From positions 186,001-250,000 of the forward strand of contig NZ_VUNC01000002.1 in assembly GCF_009695875.1 (NCBI RefSeq): a DNA stretch of 64,000 bases. Direction: 5' to 3'. This DNA is from Olsenella porci. Its GTDB lineage: Bacteria > Actinomycetota > Coriobacteriia > Coriobacteriales > Atopobiaceae. Under the pieces are notes generated by a model, which did not search any database, was not told the origin of the DNA, and was given only the letters and a program-made list of their open reading frames with translations. This document shows, in pieces, positions 52,897 through 60,595 of the stretch. A program made the translations under genes and the position numbers. Within the stretch, counting starts at the first letter, position 1. The number at the start of each line of letters is the position of its first letter.

Positions 52897-53568
52897 CTAC
52901 TCCTTGTCCCCCATGGCATGGCCGCGATAGGTGCCGGTAGCCCTAAAGATAGCCCAATCCGCCAGGCTCTGCGCATGGTCTCCCATGCGTTCGTAGTACT
53001 TGGCGATGGTGAGGACCTCGGGCGCCTCGGACGCTGCGTCGGAGTCGCTTTTCAGCACGTCCACGACCTCCCCGCGAACGCGCTCGTACAGGTCGTCGAG
53101 CGAGTCGTCCATGGGGAAGACGTCCTCCGCCTTCGCCACGTCGCCCGTCTCGAACGAGTCCATGGCTGCCTCCACCATGGCTGCGGCACGGTTGGACATC
53201 AGGAGCAGGTCGTTGGCGAGGGGATGGGCCTTGTGGATGTCCATCTCGCGCGCAAGCAACGCGGTCTCGTAGGCCATCTGCTCGATGCGAGAGAGGTCGG
53301 TGATGGCGCGGAACGCGGCGGTGACCAGGCGCAGGTCGCGAGCGAGGGGCTGCTGCAGGAGCATCAGGCCCATGCAGGAGTCCTCCACCGAGCGCTCCAG
53401 ACGGATGGCGACGTCGTGTCCGTCGATGACCTCGCTTGCCGCCTCCTCGTCCTCCTCGGCAAGCGCCCTGCCCGTGGCGCGAACGTCCTCCACGACGGCC
53501 CGCGAGATCGCCTTGACGTGACCGTCCAGCTGCTCGAGCTGCTTTGTGTAAGAGCTTCTGGTAATCAT
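52897..53568 (-). CDS. phoU: Phosphate transport regulator PhoU
   Basis: PhoU links PstSCAB to the kinase PhoR and dampens phosphate uptake. The 223-residue product has the two three-helix PhoU repeats: 'SVEDSCMGLMLLQQPLARDL' with 'VTAAFRAITDLSRIEQMA', and 'DVLKSDSDAASEAPEVLTIA' with 'KYYERMGDHAQSLADWAIF', carrying the E/D-rich metal sites. Length is normal. The ATG overlaps the first pstB stop (TAATG). It is followed at once by the two-component genes, so transport and sensing are made from one message. Confidence 0.97.
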   Translation of the reverse strand: MITRSSYTKQLEQLDGHVKAISRAVVEDVRATGRALAEEDEEAASEVIDGHDVAIRLERSVEDSCMGLMLLQQPLARDLRLVTAAFRAITDLSRIEQMAYETALLAREMDIHKAHPLANDLLLMSNRAAAMVEAAMDSFETGDVAKAEDVFPMDDSLDDLYERVRGEVVDVLKSDSDAASEAPEVLTIAKYYERMGDHAQSLADWAIFRATGTYRGHAMGDKE

Positions 53569-54320
53569 TATCCAAACCTTCCCGTGAGGTAGTCCTCGGT
53601 GCGCTTGTCCTTGGGGTCGGAGAAGAGCTGCGCCGTAGGGGCAACCTCCACCAGCTCGCCCAGGTAAAAGAAGGCGCAGGTGTTCGAGATGCGCGTTGCC
53701 TGCTGCATGTTGTGCGTGACGATGACCACGGTGTGTCGCTCGGCGATCTTGGTGGCAAGCTCCTCCACAAGGCCGGTAGAGATGGGGTCCAGGGCACTCG
53801 TGGGCTCGTCCATGAGGAGCACGTCGGGGTCGACGGCGAGTGCTCGGGCGATGCAGAGACGCTGCGCCTGGCCACCGGAGAGGGACAGGCCTGAGTGGTC
53901 GAGCTTGTCCTTCACCTCGTTCCAGAGGCCGACCTCGGTGAGCGTCCTCTCCACGATCTCCTCGAGCTCGGAGCGCTTGGGATGCCCCGCCATCCGCAGA
54001 CCGTACGTCACATTGTCAAAAATCGAGATGGGGAACGGGTTGGGCTTCTGGAACACCATCCCCACGTGGCGCCTGAGGGTGTAGACGTCCACGTCGCGGT
54101 ATACGTCCGTGTCGCCCAGCAGGACCTTGCCGTCGACCTTGCAGTCGGCGATGCGGTCGTTCATGCGGTTGAGGCAGCGCAGGAGCGTAGACTTGCCACA
54201 GCCGGACGGCCCGATGAAGGCCGTCACCTGCCCTGCGGGCATCTGGAGCGAGACGTCCTTGAGCGCGTGGAAGCTTCCGTAGTGAAGGTTCAGGTGCTCC
54301 ACGCTCATGGGTAGTGCCAT
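53568..54320 (-). CDS. pstB: Phosphate ABC transporter ATP-binding protein PstB (second copy)
   Basis: PstB is the ATPase of the high-affinity phosphate importer. The 250-residue product has Walker A '[19 protein letters not shown]', signature '[20 protein letters not shown]' and Walker B '[13 protein letters not shown]'. It is the second of two tandem pstB genes; both end with the same residues '[18 protein letters not shown]', and the two stop-start junctions are near copies, pointing to a duplication. Start ATG at 54320 overlaps the stop of the other copy (TAATG); an ATG four codons in is an alternative. The role of a second ATPase is unknown but two pstB genes are also seen in some Gram-positive bacteria. 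Confidence 0.96.
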   Translation of the reverse strand: MALPMSVEHLNLHYGSFHALKDVSLQMPAGQVTAFIGPSGCGKSTLLRCLNRMNDRIADCKVDGKVLLGDTDVYRDVDVYTLRRHVGMVFQKPNPFPISIFDNVTYGLRMAGHPKRSELEEIVERTLTEVGLWNEVKDKLDHSGLSLSGGQAQRLCIARALAVDPDVLLMDEPTSALDPISTGLVEELATKIAERHTVVIVTHNMQQATRISNTCAFFYLGELVEVAPTAQLFSDPKDKRTEDYLTGRFG

Positions 54321-55087
54321 TATCCAAACCTCCCCGTGAGGTAGTCGTCCAGACGCTTGTCCTTGGGGCGGGAGAAGAGCTCGGGGGTGGGCCCAAACTC
54401 GACCATGTCGCCCAGGAGGAAGAAGGCGGTCTTGTCGCTCACGCGCGCCGCCTGCTCCATGTTGTGCGTCACGATGACCACGCAGATGCCCCTCTTTGCC
54501 ATGTCGCGAATCGTCTCCTCGATGGAGTAGGTCGCGATGGGGTCAAGGGCGGAGCAGGGCTCGTCCATAAGCACCACGTCGGGATGCATGGCGAGCGTCC
54601 TGGCAATGCAGAGGCGCTGCTGCTGTCCACCCGAGAGCGCATAGGCGGACTGGTCCAGCTTGTCCTTGACCTCGTCCCACAGGGCTGCGGCGCGAAGGCT
54701 CTCCTCCACCAGGGCGTCGATGTTCGCCTTGCCGGAGAGGCCGTGCCTCTTGGGCGCGAACGCGATGTTCTCGCGAATCGACTTCCTGAAGGGGTTTGGC
54801 TGCTGAAAGACCATGCCAATCTGCTTGCGCAGCTGGTAGGTGTCCACGCCGCGCGTGTTCACGTCCTTGCCGTGGTACAGGATCGACCCGCCGATGCGGC
54901 ACCCAGGGATCTCGCGGTTCATGAGGTTGAGGGAACGCAGGAAGGTGGACTTGCCACAGCCAGATGGACCGATGAGCGCGGTGACGCTTCCCCTCTCAAA
55001 AGAGAGGGACGTCGCGTGGAGCGCCTCCTTGCCGGAGTACGAGACGGTCACGTCCTCGGTTGCGAGGAGCGGAGTCGTGCTGGTCAT
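54320..55087 (-). CDS. pstB: Phosphate ABC transporter ATP-binding protein PstB (first copy)
   Basis: The 255-residue product has Walker A '[19 protein letters not shown]', signature '[20 protein letters not shown]' and Walker B '[13 protein letters not shown]'. '[20 protein letters not shown]' is typical of PstB. It is clearly a paralogue of the next gene but has diverged across most of its length (for example at the signature and the Q-loop), so the duplication is not recent, though the C-terminal ~25 residues stay alike. The ATG overlaps the pstA stop (ATGA). Confidence 0.96.
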   Translation of the reverse strand: MTSTTPLLATEDVTVSYSGKEALHATSLSFERGSVTALIGPSGCGKSTFLRSLNLMNREIPGCRIGGSILYHGKDVNTRGVDTYQLRKQIGMVFQQPNPFRKSIRENIAFAPKRHGLSGKANIDALVEESLRAAALWDEVKDKLDQSAYALSGGQQQRLCIARTLAMHPDVVLMDEPCSALDPIATYSIEETIRDMAKRGICVVIVTHNMEQAARVSDKTAFFLLGDMVEFGPTPELFSRPKDKRLDDYLTGRFG

Positions 55088-56016
55088 TCTGCGGTCAGCC
55101 TCCTCTCGATGGCACGCCCGGCGATGCGGGCGAGGACGTTGAACAGCAGGATGCAGATCATGAGGACGGCGGCGGTGCCCGCCGATACCGCGGCGAGGTC
55201 GGGGACGACGCCCTCGGAGTTGATCTTCCAGATGTGGACCGCAAGGGTCTCTGCGGGGCGGAAAATGTTCCAGGGGCAGCTCGGGCTCGCCAGGTTGAGG
55301 TTGGTGAAGTCGAGCGCGGGAGCACTCTGACCGGCGGTGTAGATCAGCGCTGCTGCCTCGCCAAAGACACGTCCCGCGGAGAGGATCACGCCGGTCACGA
55401 TCGCGGGCATTGCCGCTGGCACCAAGACGTGGACGGTTGCCTCCCAGCGGGTGAGGCCGAGCGCAAGCGCGGCGTCACGCTGGTCGCGGGGAACGGCTTC
55501 GAGCGCCTGTTGGATCACGCGAACGAGGATGGGGATGTTGAACATCGTGAGTGCGAGCGCCCCCGATATGATGCTGAACCCCCAGCCAGCGCCAAGCACG
55601 AAGATGAGCATGCCAAACAGGCCTACAACGATGGATGGGAGGCTCGAGAGGGTCTCGATTGCCGTCTTCGCGATGTTGGTGACGGGTCCCTCCGGCGCGT
55701 ACTGCGTGAGGAAGATCGCCGCGCCAAGCGAGATGGGCAGGGAGATGAGCAGCGTCAGCACGAGCAGGTAGAAGGAGTTGAACAGCTCGGGCCCAATGCC
55801 GCCGCCCGCCTTGAACGACTCGGGCTTTGAGGTGAGGAAGTGCAGGTCAAAGGCCTTACCTGCCCCGGACACGAGAATATAGCCGATGACGGCAACCAAC
55901 GCCACGAGGATGGCGACGACGATTGCGGTGAGCACGCCCGTCGCAACATGGTCCTCCGCGCGGAGGCGCTTCGTGACGTCGGAGATGCCGCCGTCCCTGG
56001 ACTCTTCGCTAGCCAT
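55084..56016 (-). CDS. pstA: Phosphate ABC transporter permease PstA
   Basis: PstA with PstC forms the membrane channel of the phosphate importer. The 310-residue product has six hydrophobic segments, the typical 'LPISLGAAIFLTQYAPEG' stretch, 'LSSLPSIVVGLFGMLIFV' and the EAA-type loop 'VPRDQRDAALALGLTRWEA'. 'SAGRVFGEAAALIYTAGQS' is a PstA signature. The stop overlaps pstB and the start overlaps the pstC stop region (pstC ends at 56009). A polar N-terminus of ~30 residues precedes the first helix. Confidence 0.96.
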   Translation of the reverse strand: MASEESRDGGISDVTKRLRAEDHVATGVLTAIVVAILVALVAVIGYILVSGAGKAFDLHFLTSKPESFKAGGGIGPELFNSFYLLVLTLLISLPISLGAAIFLTQYAPEGPVTNIAKTAIETLSSLPSIVVGLFGMLIFVLGAGWGFSIISGALALTMFNIPILVRVIQQALEAVPRDQRDAALALGLTRWEATVHVLVPAAMPAIVTGVILSAGRVFGEAAALIYTAGQSAPALDFTNLNLASPSCPWNIFRPAETLAVHIWKINSEGVVPDLAAVSAGTAAVLMICILLFNVLARIAGRAIERRLTAE

Positions 56017-56983
56017 TCTTCGCCGCCCCCTTCCTTCCGATGAGATGCACGATGAGGATGAACACGAGCGACATCAGCAGCAGGACCATGGCAAGCGACC
56101 AAAGGACGTCGTTGAACACAGTCCCCATCGCCTCGTTGCCCATACCCATGGTCAGGACCGAGGTGAGGGTCGAGGCGGGCGTGAATAGCCCGGTAGGCAT
56201 CTTCGCCGCGTTTCCGATGACCATCTGGACCGCGAGTGCCTCTCCAAAGGCACGCGTCATGCCCATGATCACCGCGGTCACGATGCCGGGCATAGCGGAG
56301 GGAAGCACCACGTGCAGGATAGTCTGCCAGCGGGTGCACCCAAGGCCGTACGAGCCGTCGCGATAGCTGTCGGGCACGGCTGCGATGGCATCGGTCGCGA
56401 GCGATGTCACGGTAGGCAGAATCATCAGCGCGAGCACGATCGACCCCGAGAAGATGCCGTATCCCGTGCCACCCGCCCAGCCGCTGGTCCACTTGACCAC
56501 GATGGACAGGCCCACCAGTCCGTAGACGACCGAGGGGATGCCCGTGAGGAGCTCCACCATGGGGCGGAACACCTTCTGTCCAAAGGTCGGCTGGACCTCA
56601 ACCACAAAGATCGAGGCGCCAAGGGCGAAGGGCAGCGAGATGACGCAGGAGAGGAGCGTCACCGCGAACGAGCCGCAAATCATGGGCAGCGCCCCCATGA
56701 GGGGCTGGCCGTCCGGACCGTTGGTGTGGGGATTCCAGGTGGTGCCGGAGAGGAACGCCCCCAGCGAGATGCCGTCGTGCACGAAGGTGGCAATGCCCCT
56801 CGAGCAGACCATGAAGATGAGCATCACGACGAGGATGACGACCAGTCCCACGCAGACGCCTGTGAAGACGAGGCCGCCGCGCTCGATGGAGTGCTTTGAC
56901 CTCACCCTGGGCTGCCGTCCCCCGCCATGGGCGGAGGAAGCCGCCTGGGCGACTTCCTCCCTTTCGTCGAGTTCTTTGTTCAT
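56009..56983 (-). CDS. pstC: Phosphate ABC transporter permease PstC
   Basis: PstC is the second permease of the Pst system. The 324-residue product has six hydrophobic segments, 'LLTGIPSVVYGLVGLSIVV' (a PstC hallmark), the EAA loop 'VPDSYRDGSYGLGCTRWQTI' and 'MGMTRAFGEALAVQMVIGN'. I start at the ATG at 56983, which has GGGAAG 4-5 bases upstream, rather than a GTG at 57016 without a ribosome site. About 40 polar residues precede the first helix. The stop overlaps the pstA start. pstS is 46 bp upstream. Confidence 0.95.
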   Translation of the reverse strand: MNKELDEREEVAQAASSAHGGGRQPRVRSKHSIERGGLVFTGVCVGLVVILVVMLIFMVCSRGIATFVHDGISLGAFLSGTTWNPHTNGPDGQPLMGALPMICGSFAVTLLSCVISLPFALGASIFVVEVQPTFGQKVFRPMVELLTGIPSVVYGLVGLSIVVKWTSGWAGGTGYGIFSGSIVLALMILPTVTSLATDAIAAVPDSYRDGSYGLGCTRWQTILHVVLPSAMPGIVTAVIMGMTRAFGEALAVQMVIGNAAKMPTGLFTPASTLTSVLTMGMGNEAMGTVFNDVLWSLAMVLLLMSLVFILIVHLIGRKGAAKNG

Positions 56984-57029
56984 TCGACTTCCCGTTACGT
57001 TGGCTTCCAGTTTCACTACCGGCGGAACG

Positions 57030-57986
57030 CTACTTGTTGGTTACGTTGCCGTCGGCGTCGCGGGTGACCTTCATGCCGGTGATGGGGATGTAGCCCGTCT
57101 GCTCGACAAGGGATCCCTGGACGTCGTCGGAGAGCATGTAGTCGATGAACGCCTTGGTCGCGTCATCGGGGCTGGTGGAGGTGTACATGTGCTCATAGGC
57201 CCAGATGGTCCAGTCGTTGGTCTCGACGTTCTCCTCCTTGGGCTCGACGCCGCCCACCTTGAGGGCCTTGGTGGTTTCGTCGTAATAGGAGAAGGCAACG
57301 TAGGAGATTGCGCCCTTCGTGGAGGCGACCATCTTGACGACGGTACCCGAGGAGTCCTGCTCCTGGGGCTTGAAGGAGTCGGGAACCTTGGTGTCGCCGA
57401 GGACGGCATCCTCGAAGGTCGCCCTGGTGCCGGAGCCGGAGGCGCGGTTGATCACCGTGATGTCCTCGTCGCTGCCGCCAAGGTCCTTCCAGTTGGTGAC
57501 CTCGCCGGTGAAGATGCTCTTGAGCTGGTCGAGGGTGAGGTCGTCAACCGTGACGTCGGGGTTGACGATGGGGCCCATTCCCACGACGCACACCTGGTTG
57601 TCCTTGAGCTTCTTGGCGTCGTCCGGGTTGTCGAGCTTGGACTCGGCGAACACGTCGGAGTCGCCGATCTGGACGGAGCCCGCAGCGATCTGCGTGATGC
57701 CCTGGCCGGAACCGCCGCCCTGGACGGTCACCTGGACGCCGGGGTTCTTCTCCATGAACTGCTCGGCGGCAGCCTCGACGAGCGGCTGAAGTGCGGTGGA
57801 GCCAACGGCGGTCACGCTGCCGGAGAGGTTTGCGCTTGAGGCGGAGGAGTCAGAGGACGCGCTGGAATCGGTGGATGTAGAGGTGGAGCCGCTCCCGCCG
57901 CATCCAACGAGGCCAAGACCAAGCGTCGAGGCAAGGGTTGCGCCAACCAGGACGAAGCTACGACGTGACATGCTGTGACCAGACAT
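57030..57986 (-). CDS. pstS: Phosphate-binding lipoprotein PstS
   Basis: PstS captures phosphate outside the cell for PstCAB. The 318-residue precursor starts 'MSGHSMSRRSFVLVGATLAS' with a twin-arginine pattern, then lipobox 'LVGC', and a Ser/Thr-rich linker. The mature part 'SGSVTAVGSTALQPLVEAAA', 'VTVQGGGSGQGITQIAAGSV' and 'INRASGSGTRATFEDAVL' holds the phosphate-contact residues. Start at 57986 has AAAGGAG 5 bases upstream; a far longer reading frame exists but lacks support. It is the first gene of the operon and is divergent from a MarR-type regulator. Confidence 0.97.
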   Translation of the reverse strand: MSGHSMSRRSFVLVGATLASTLGLGLVGCGGSGSTSTSTDSSASSDSSASSANLSGSVTAVGSTALQPLVEAAAEQFMEKNPGVQVTVQGGGSGQGITQIAAGSVQIGDSDVFAESKLDNPDDAKKLKDNQVCVVGMGPIVNPDVTVDDLTLDQLKSIFTGEVTNWKDLGGSDEDITVINRASGSGTRATFEDAVLGDTKVPDSFKPQEQDSSGTVVKMVASTKGAISYVAFSYYDETTKALKVGGVEPKEENVETNDWTIWAYEHMYTSTSPDDATKAFIDYMLSDDVQGSLVEQTGYIPITGMKVTRDADGNVTNK

Positions 57987-58180
57987 TGTTCTCCTTTCAG
58001 AGGGTGAAGGGACGCGATTCGTCTTAATTGCACGGCTTATGAGCCACGCCCCTGTGTCAGCATGCAATGTATCCTGCCGTCGCAGGCACATCTGCCCCTT
58101 TGGCCGTCCTTTACCGATGCATGACTGCACCTTACGTTCCCGTGACATTTCTTGGGCAACTCCATGAGGTTTCGACTCCG

Positions 58181-58198
58181 TTGCAAGGGAAGCGTCAA
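58181..58198 (-). promoter_or_regulatory. Candidate direct-repeat site upstream of pstS
   Basis: Minus strand TTGACG (58193-58198) and TTGCAA (58181-58186), 12 bp apart, about 195-210 bp before the pstS start. They resemble repeated hexamers of PhoP-type boxes, or TTGACG may be a -35. Evidence is weak. Confidence 0.25.
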
Positions 58199-58225
58199 CC
58201 CACGCGCATCCAACTATCAATTTCG

Positions 58226-58263
58226 CAAGGTACCTTGACATCTAATTGCTAGGTACCTAATGT
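58226..58263 (+). promoter_or_regulatory. Promoter of the marR-ABC operon with two palindromic operators
   Basis: Perfect -35 TTGACA (58235-58240), 17-bp spacer, -10 TAATGT (58258-58263). Palindrome CAAGGTACCTTG (58226-58237) overlaps the -35 and palindrome TAGGTACCTA (58250-58259) fills the spacer edge and -10. They share the core AGGTACCT, with centres exactly 23 bp apart, as for two dimers of a MarR protein on one face of DNA. Autorepression is inferred. Confidence 0.75.
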
Positions 58264-58301
58264 TTTCCGCGCTATATACGATTGGAAGGGAGGAGGACGA
58301 C

Positions 58302-58793
58302 TTGGACAACGACTCGTCACGCGGGCATCTGCTCGAACGCGAGGCATCCAAGACTGTAGATCAGCGCATTCTCAGCGACCTTGGCTACTTTGGCCACTAC
58401 CTGCACGTAAACGTGGGTGGCAGGGCAGGCAAGCAGAACATTCTCGTGAAGCTCTACCGCGCCGGGGGCACCATATCCCAGCGCTACCTTCAGGAGACGG
58501 TGCCAATAAGCTCGGCGTCGCTGTCGGAGGTGCTCTCTAAGCTCGAGGGCCAAGGCCTGATCAGCAGGGCGAGGTCCGATCAGGATCGGCGACAGCTCAA
58601 CGTCACGCTCACCCCCGAGGGGAAGCAGACGGCAATCGAATGCGCGCGCAGGAAAGAAGCCTTCGAGAGCCGCATGCTCTCGGTCCTCGGCGAGGACGAG
58701 AAGAGGGACCTTGCCCACACCCTCGACCGACTGGTCGAGCACTGGGTGCACATCGAACAGGAGGAGACGGGAGGCAAGAGGTGCAGGAACTGA
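58302..58793 (+). CDS. MarR-family transcriptional regulator
   Basis: A dimeric winged-helix repressor probably controlling its own operon. The 163-residue product has the MarR core: 'KQNILVKLYRAGGTISQRYL', the recognition helix region 'SSASLSEVLSKLEGQGLISR' and the wing 'ARSDQDRRQLNVTLTPEGKQ', with helical ends for dimer formation. The start is TTG at 58302 with GGAGG 5-6 bases upstream; an ATG at 58260 lies inside the -10 box and cannot be used. Its 3' end overlaps the start of the ABC exporter gene by 13 bases. Such regulators next to ABC exporters commonly respond to the drugs or metabolites exported. Confidence 0.9.
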   Translation: MDNDSSRGHLLEREASKTVDQRILSDLGYFGHYLHVNVGGRAGKQNILVKLYRAGGTISQRYLQETVPISSASLSEVLSKLEGQGLISRARSDQDRRQLNVTLTPEGKQTAIECARRKEAFESRMLSVLGEDEKRDLAHTLDRLVEHWVHIEQEETGGKRCRN

Positions 58794-60595
58794 CCTACAG
58801 GCAGATTGTCTCGACCCTGGGCAAGAGCCTCAGGGAGTTCAAGCGGACGTCGCTGCTCACGCCCGTGCTGGTCATTGGCGAGGTGGCGATCGAGTGCATC
58901 ATCCCGTTCATCACCGCGCAGTTCATCGACCAGCTGCAGATGGGCGCGGGGATGGACGTCATCATCCACTACAGCATCATCCTCGTACTGCTTGCGATCG
59001 CCTCGCTCGTCTGCGGGACGCTCGCCGGCATCACCTGCTCGGTGGCGGCGACGGGCTTCGCGCGCAACCTGAGGCACGACCTGTTCGAGACGATCCAGCG
59101 CTTCTCGTTTTCCAACATCGACCGCTTCAGCGTGAGCTCGCTCGTCACCCGCCTCACGACCGACACCAACAACGTTCAGCAGTCGTACATGACCATCATT
59201 CGAACGGCCATCCGCGCCCCGCTGATGATCATCTTCGCCATCGTCATGGCGTTCATAACCGGCGGCTCCATGGGCTTCGTCTATCTCGTCACGTCACTGG
59301 TGCTGGGTTCCGCGCTGTTCTACATCAGCATCAAGGTCATGCCCATGTTCCGTGCGGTCTTCAAGAAGTACGACCGCCTCAACGACACGGTCGAGGAAAA
59401 CGTGGGCGGCATCCGCGTGGTCAAGTCCTTCGTGCGCGAGGACTACGAGAAGGACAAGTTCGACAAGGCCTCGGGGACGCTCTACCACGACTTCGTGCAC
59501 ATCGAGCGCATCCTCGGCCTCAACCTGCCGCTCATGTCCTTCGCCATCGACGTGGTGTACGTGTTCATCGTCTACTTTGGCTCCCAGATGATCGTCACCT
59601 CGCGCGGTGCCCTCATGAACGTCGGTCAGATGTCCGCCCTCATCACCTACAGCTTCGCCATGCTCATGAGCCTCATGATGTTCTCGATGGTGTTCGTGAT
59701 GATCACCATGTCTGAGGAGAGCGCGCGACGCATCTGCGAGGTGCTGGTCGAGACGCCCGACCTCCACAACCCCCAGAACCCCCTCACCACCGTCCCCGAC
59801 GGCTCGGTCGACTTCGACCACGTGAGCTTTGAGTACTCCTCGCACGCAGAGCGCATGGCGCTCAAGGACGTGGACCTGCACATCAAGAGCGGCGAGGTCA
59901 TCGGCATCATCGGTGGCACCGGCTCCTCCAAGTCCACGCTCGTTCAGCTCATCGACCGCCTGTACGACGTCACCGAGGGAAGCGTGAGCGTGGGTGGCCA
60001 CGACGTGCGCGAGTACGACCTCGACACGCTCCGCAACCAGGTGGCGATGGTCCTCCAGCGCAACGTCCTCTTCTCGGGAACCATCAAGGAGAACCTCCGC
60101 TGGGGTAACGAGAACGCGACGGACGAGGAACTCGTGGAGGCGTGCAAGCTGGCGCAGGCGGACGAGTTCATCCAGCTGATGCCCGACAAGTACGACACCT
60201 ATATTGAGCAGGGCGGCACCAACGTCTCGGGTGGCCAGAAGCAGAGGCTCTGCATCGCCCGCGCACTCCTGAAGCGCCCCAAGGTCCTCATCCTGGACGA
60301 CTCCACGAGCGCCGTCGACACCAAGACTGACAAGCTCATCAGGGCGGGCTTCCGCAGCTACATCCCCGAGACCACCAAGATCATCATCGCCCAGCGTACC
60401 AGCTCCATCGAGGACGCGGACCGCATCGTGGTCATGGACGGCGGCGAGATCAGCGCAATCGGGACGCACGACGAGCTCCTTCGCACGAGCGCAATCTACC
60501 GGGAGACCTACATCACCCAGAACAAGCAGTCCCACGACGTCAAGATGGTCCAGATGTCCGGAAACGAAGCAAACAACGGAAGGGAGGGCGAATAG
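58781..60595 (+). CDS. Multidrug-type ABC exporter, half-transporter 1 (degenerate ATP site)
   Basis: A 604-residue half-transporter with six membrane helices (residues ~20-310) and a nucleotide-binding domain (~340-590). Walker A is 'GGTGSSKSTLVQL' (Ser for the usual Gly), signature '[16 protein letters not shown]', and Walker B 'VLILDDSTSAVD' has Asp where the catalytic Glu should be. This is the pattern of the partner with the non-hydrolysing site in heterodimers such as BmrCD/LmrCD. Start is GTG at 58781 with GGGAGG 6 bases upstream, overlapping marR. The second half-transporter follows directly. Confidence 0.93.
   Translation: MQELTYRQIVSTLGKSLREFKRTSLLTPVLVIGEVAIECIIPFITAQFIDQLQMGAGMDVIIHYSIILVLLAIASLVCGTLAGITCSVAATGFARNLRHDLFETIQRFSFSNIDRFSVSSLVTRLTTDTNNVQQSYMTIIRTAIRAPLMIIFAIVMAFITGGSMGFVYLVTSLVLGSALFYISIKVMPMFRAVFKKYDRLNDTVEENVGGIRVVKSFVREDYEKDKFDKASGTLYHDFVHIERILGLNLPLMSFAIDVVYVFIVYFGSQMIVTSRGALMNVGQMSALITYSFAMLMSLMMFSMVFVMITMSEESARRICEVLVETPDLHNPQNPLTTVPDGSVDFDHVSFEYSSHAERMALKDVDLHIKSGEVIGIIGGTGSSKSTLVQLIDRLYDVTEGSVSVGGHDVREYDLDTLRNQVAMVLQRNVLFSGTIKENLRWGNENATDEELVEACKLAQADEFIQLMPDKYDTYIEQGGTNVSGGQKQRLCIARALLKRPKVLILDDSTSAVDTKTDKLIRAGFRSYIPETTKIIIAQRTSSIEDADRIVVMDGGEISAIGTHDELLRTSAIYRETYITQNKQSHDVKMVQMSGNEANNGREGE

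Noticed and set aside
57987-58241. Long N-terminal extension of PstS
   Set aside because: It would put 85 residues before the signal peptide and has no ribosome site; ATG 57986 with AAAGGAG fits the lipoprotein signal.
58260-58301. ATG at 58260 as start of the MarR regulator
   Set aside because: It falls inside the -10 box of the promoter and before the expected transcript start; TTG at 58302 has a proper ribosome site.
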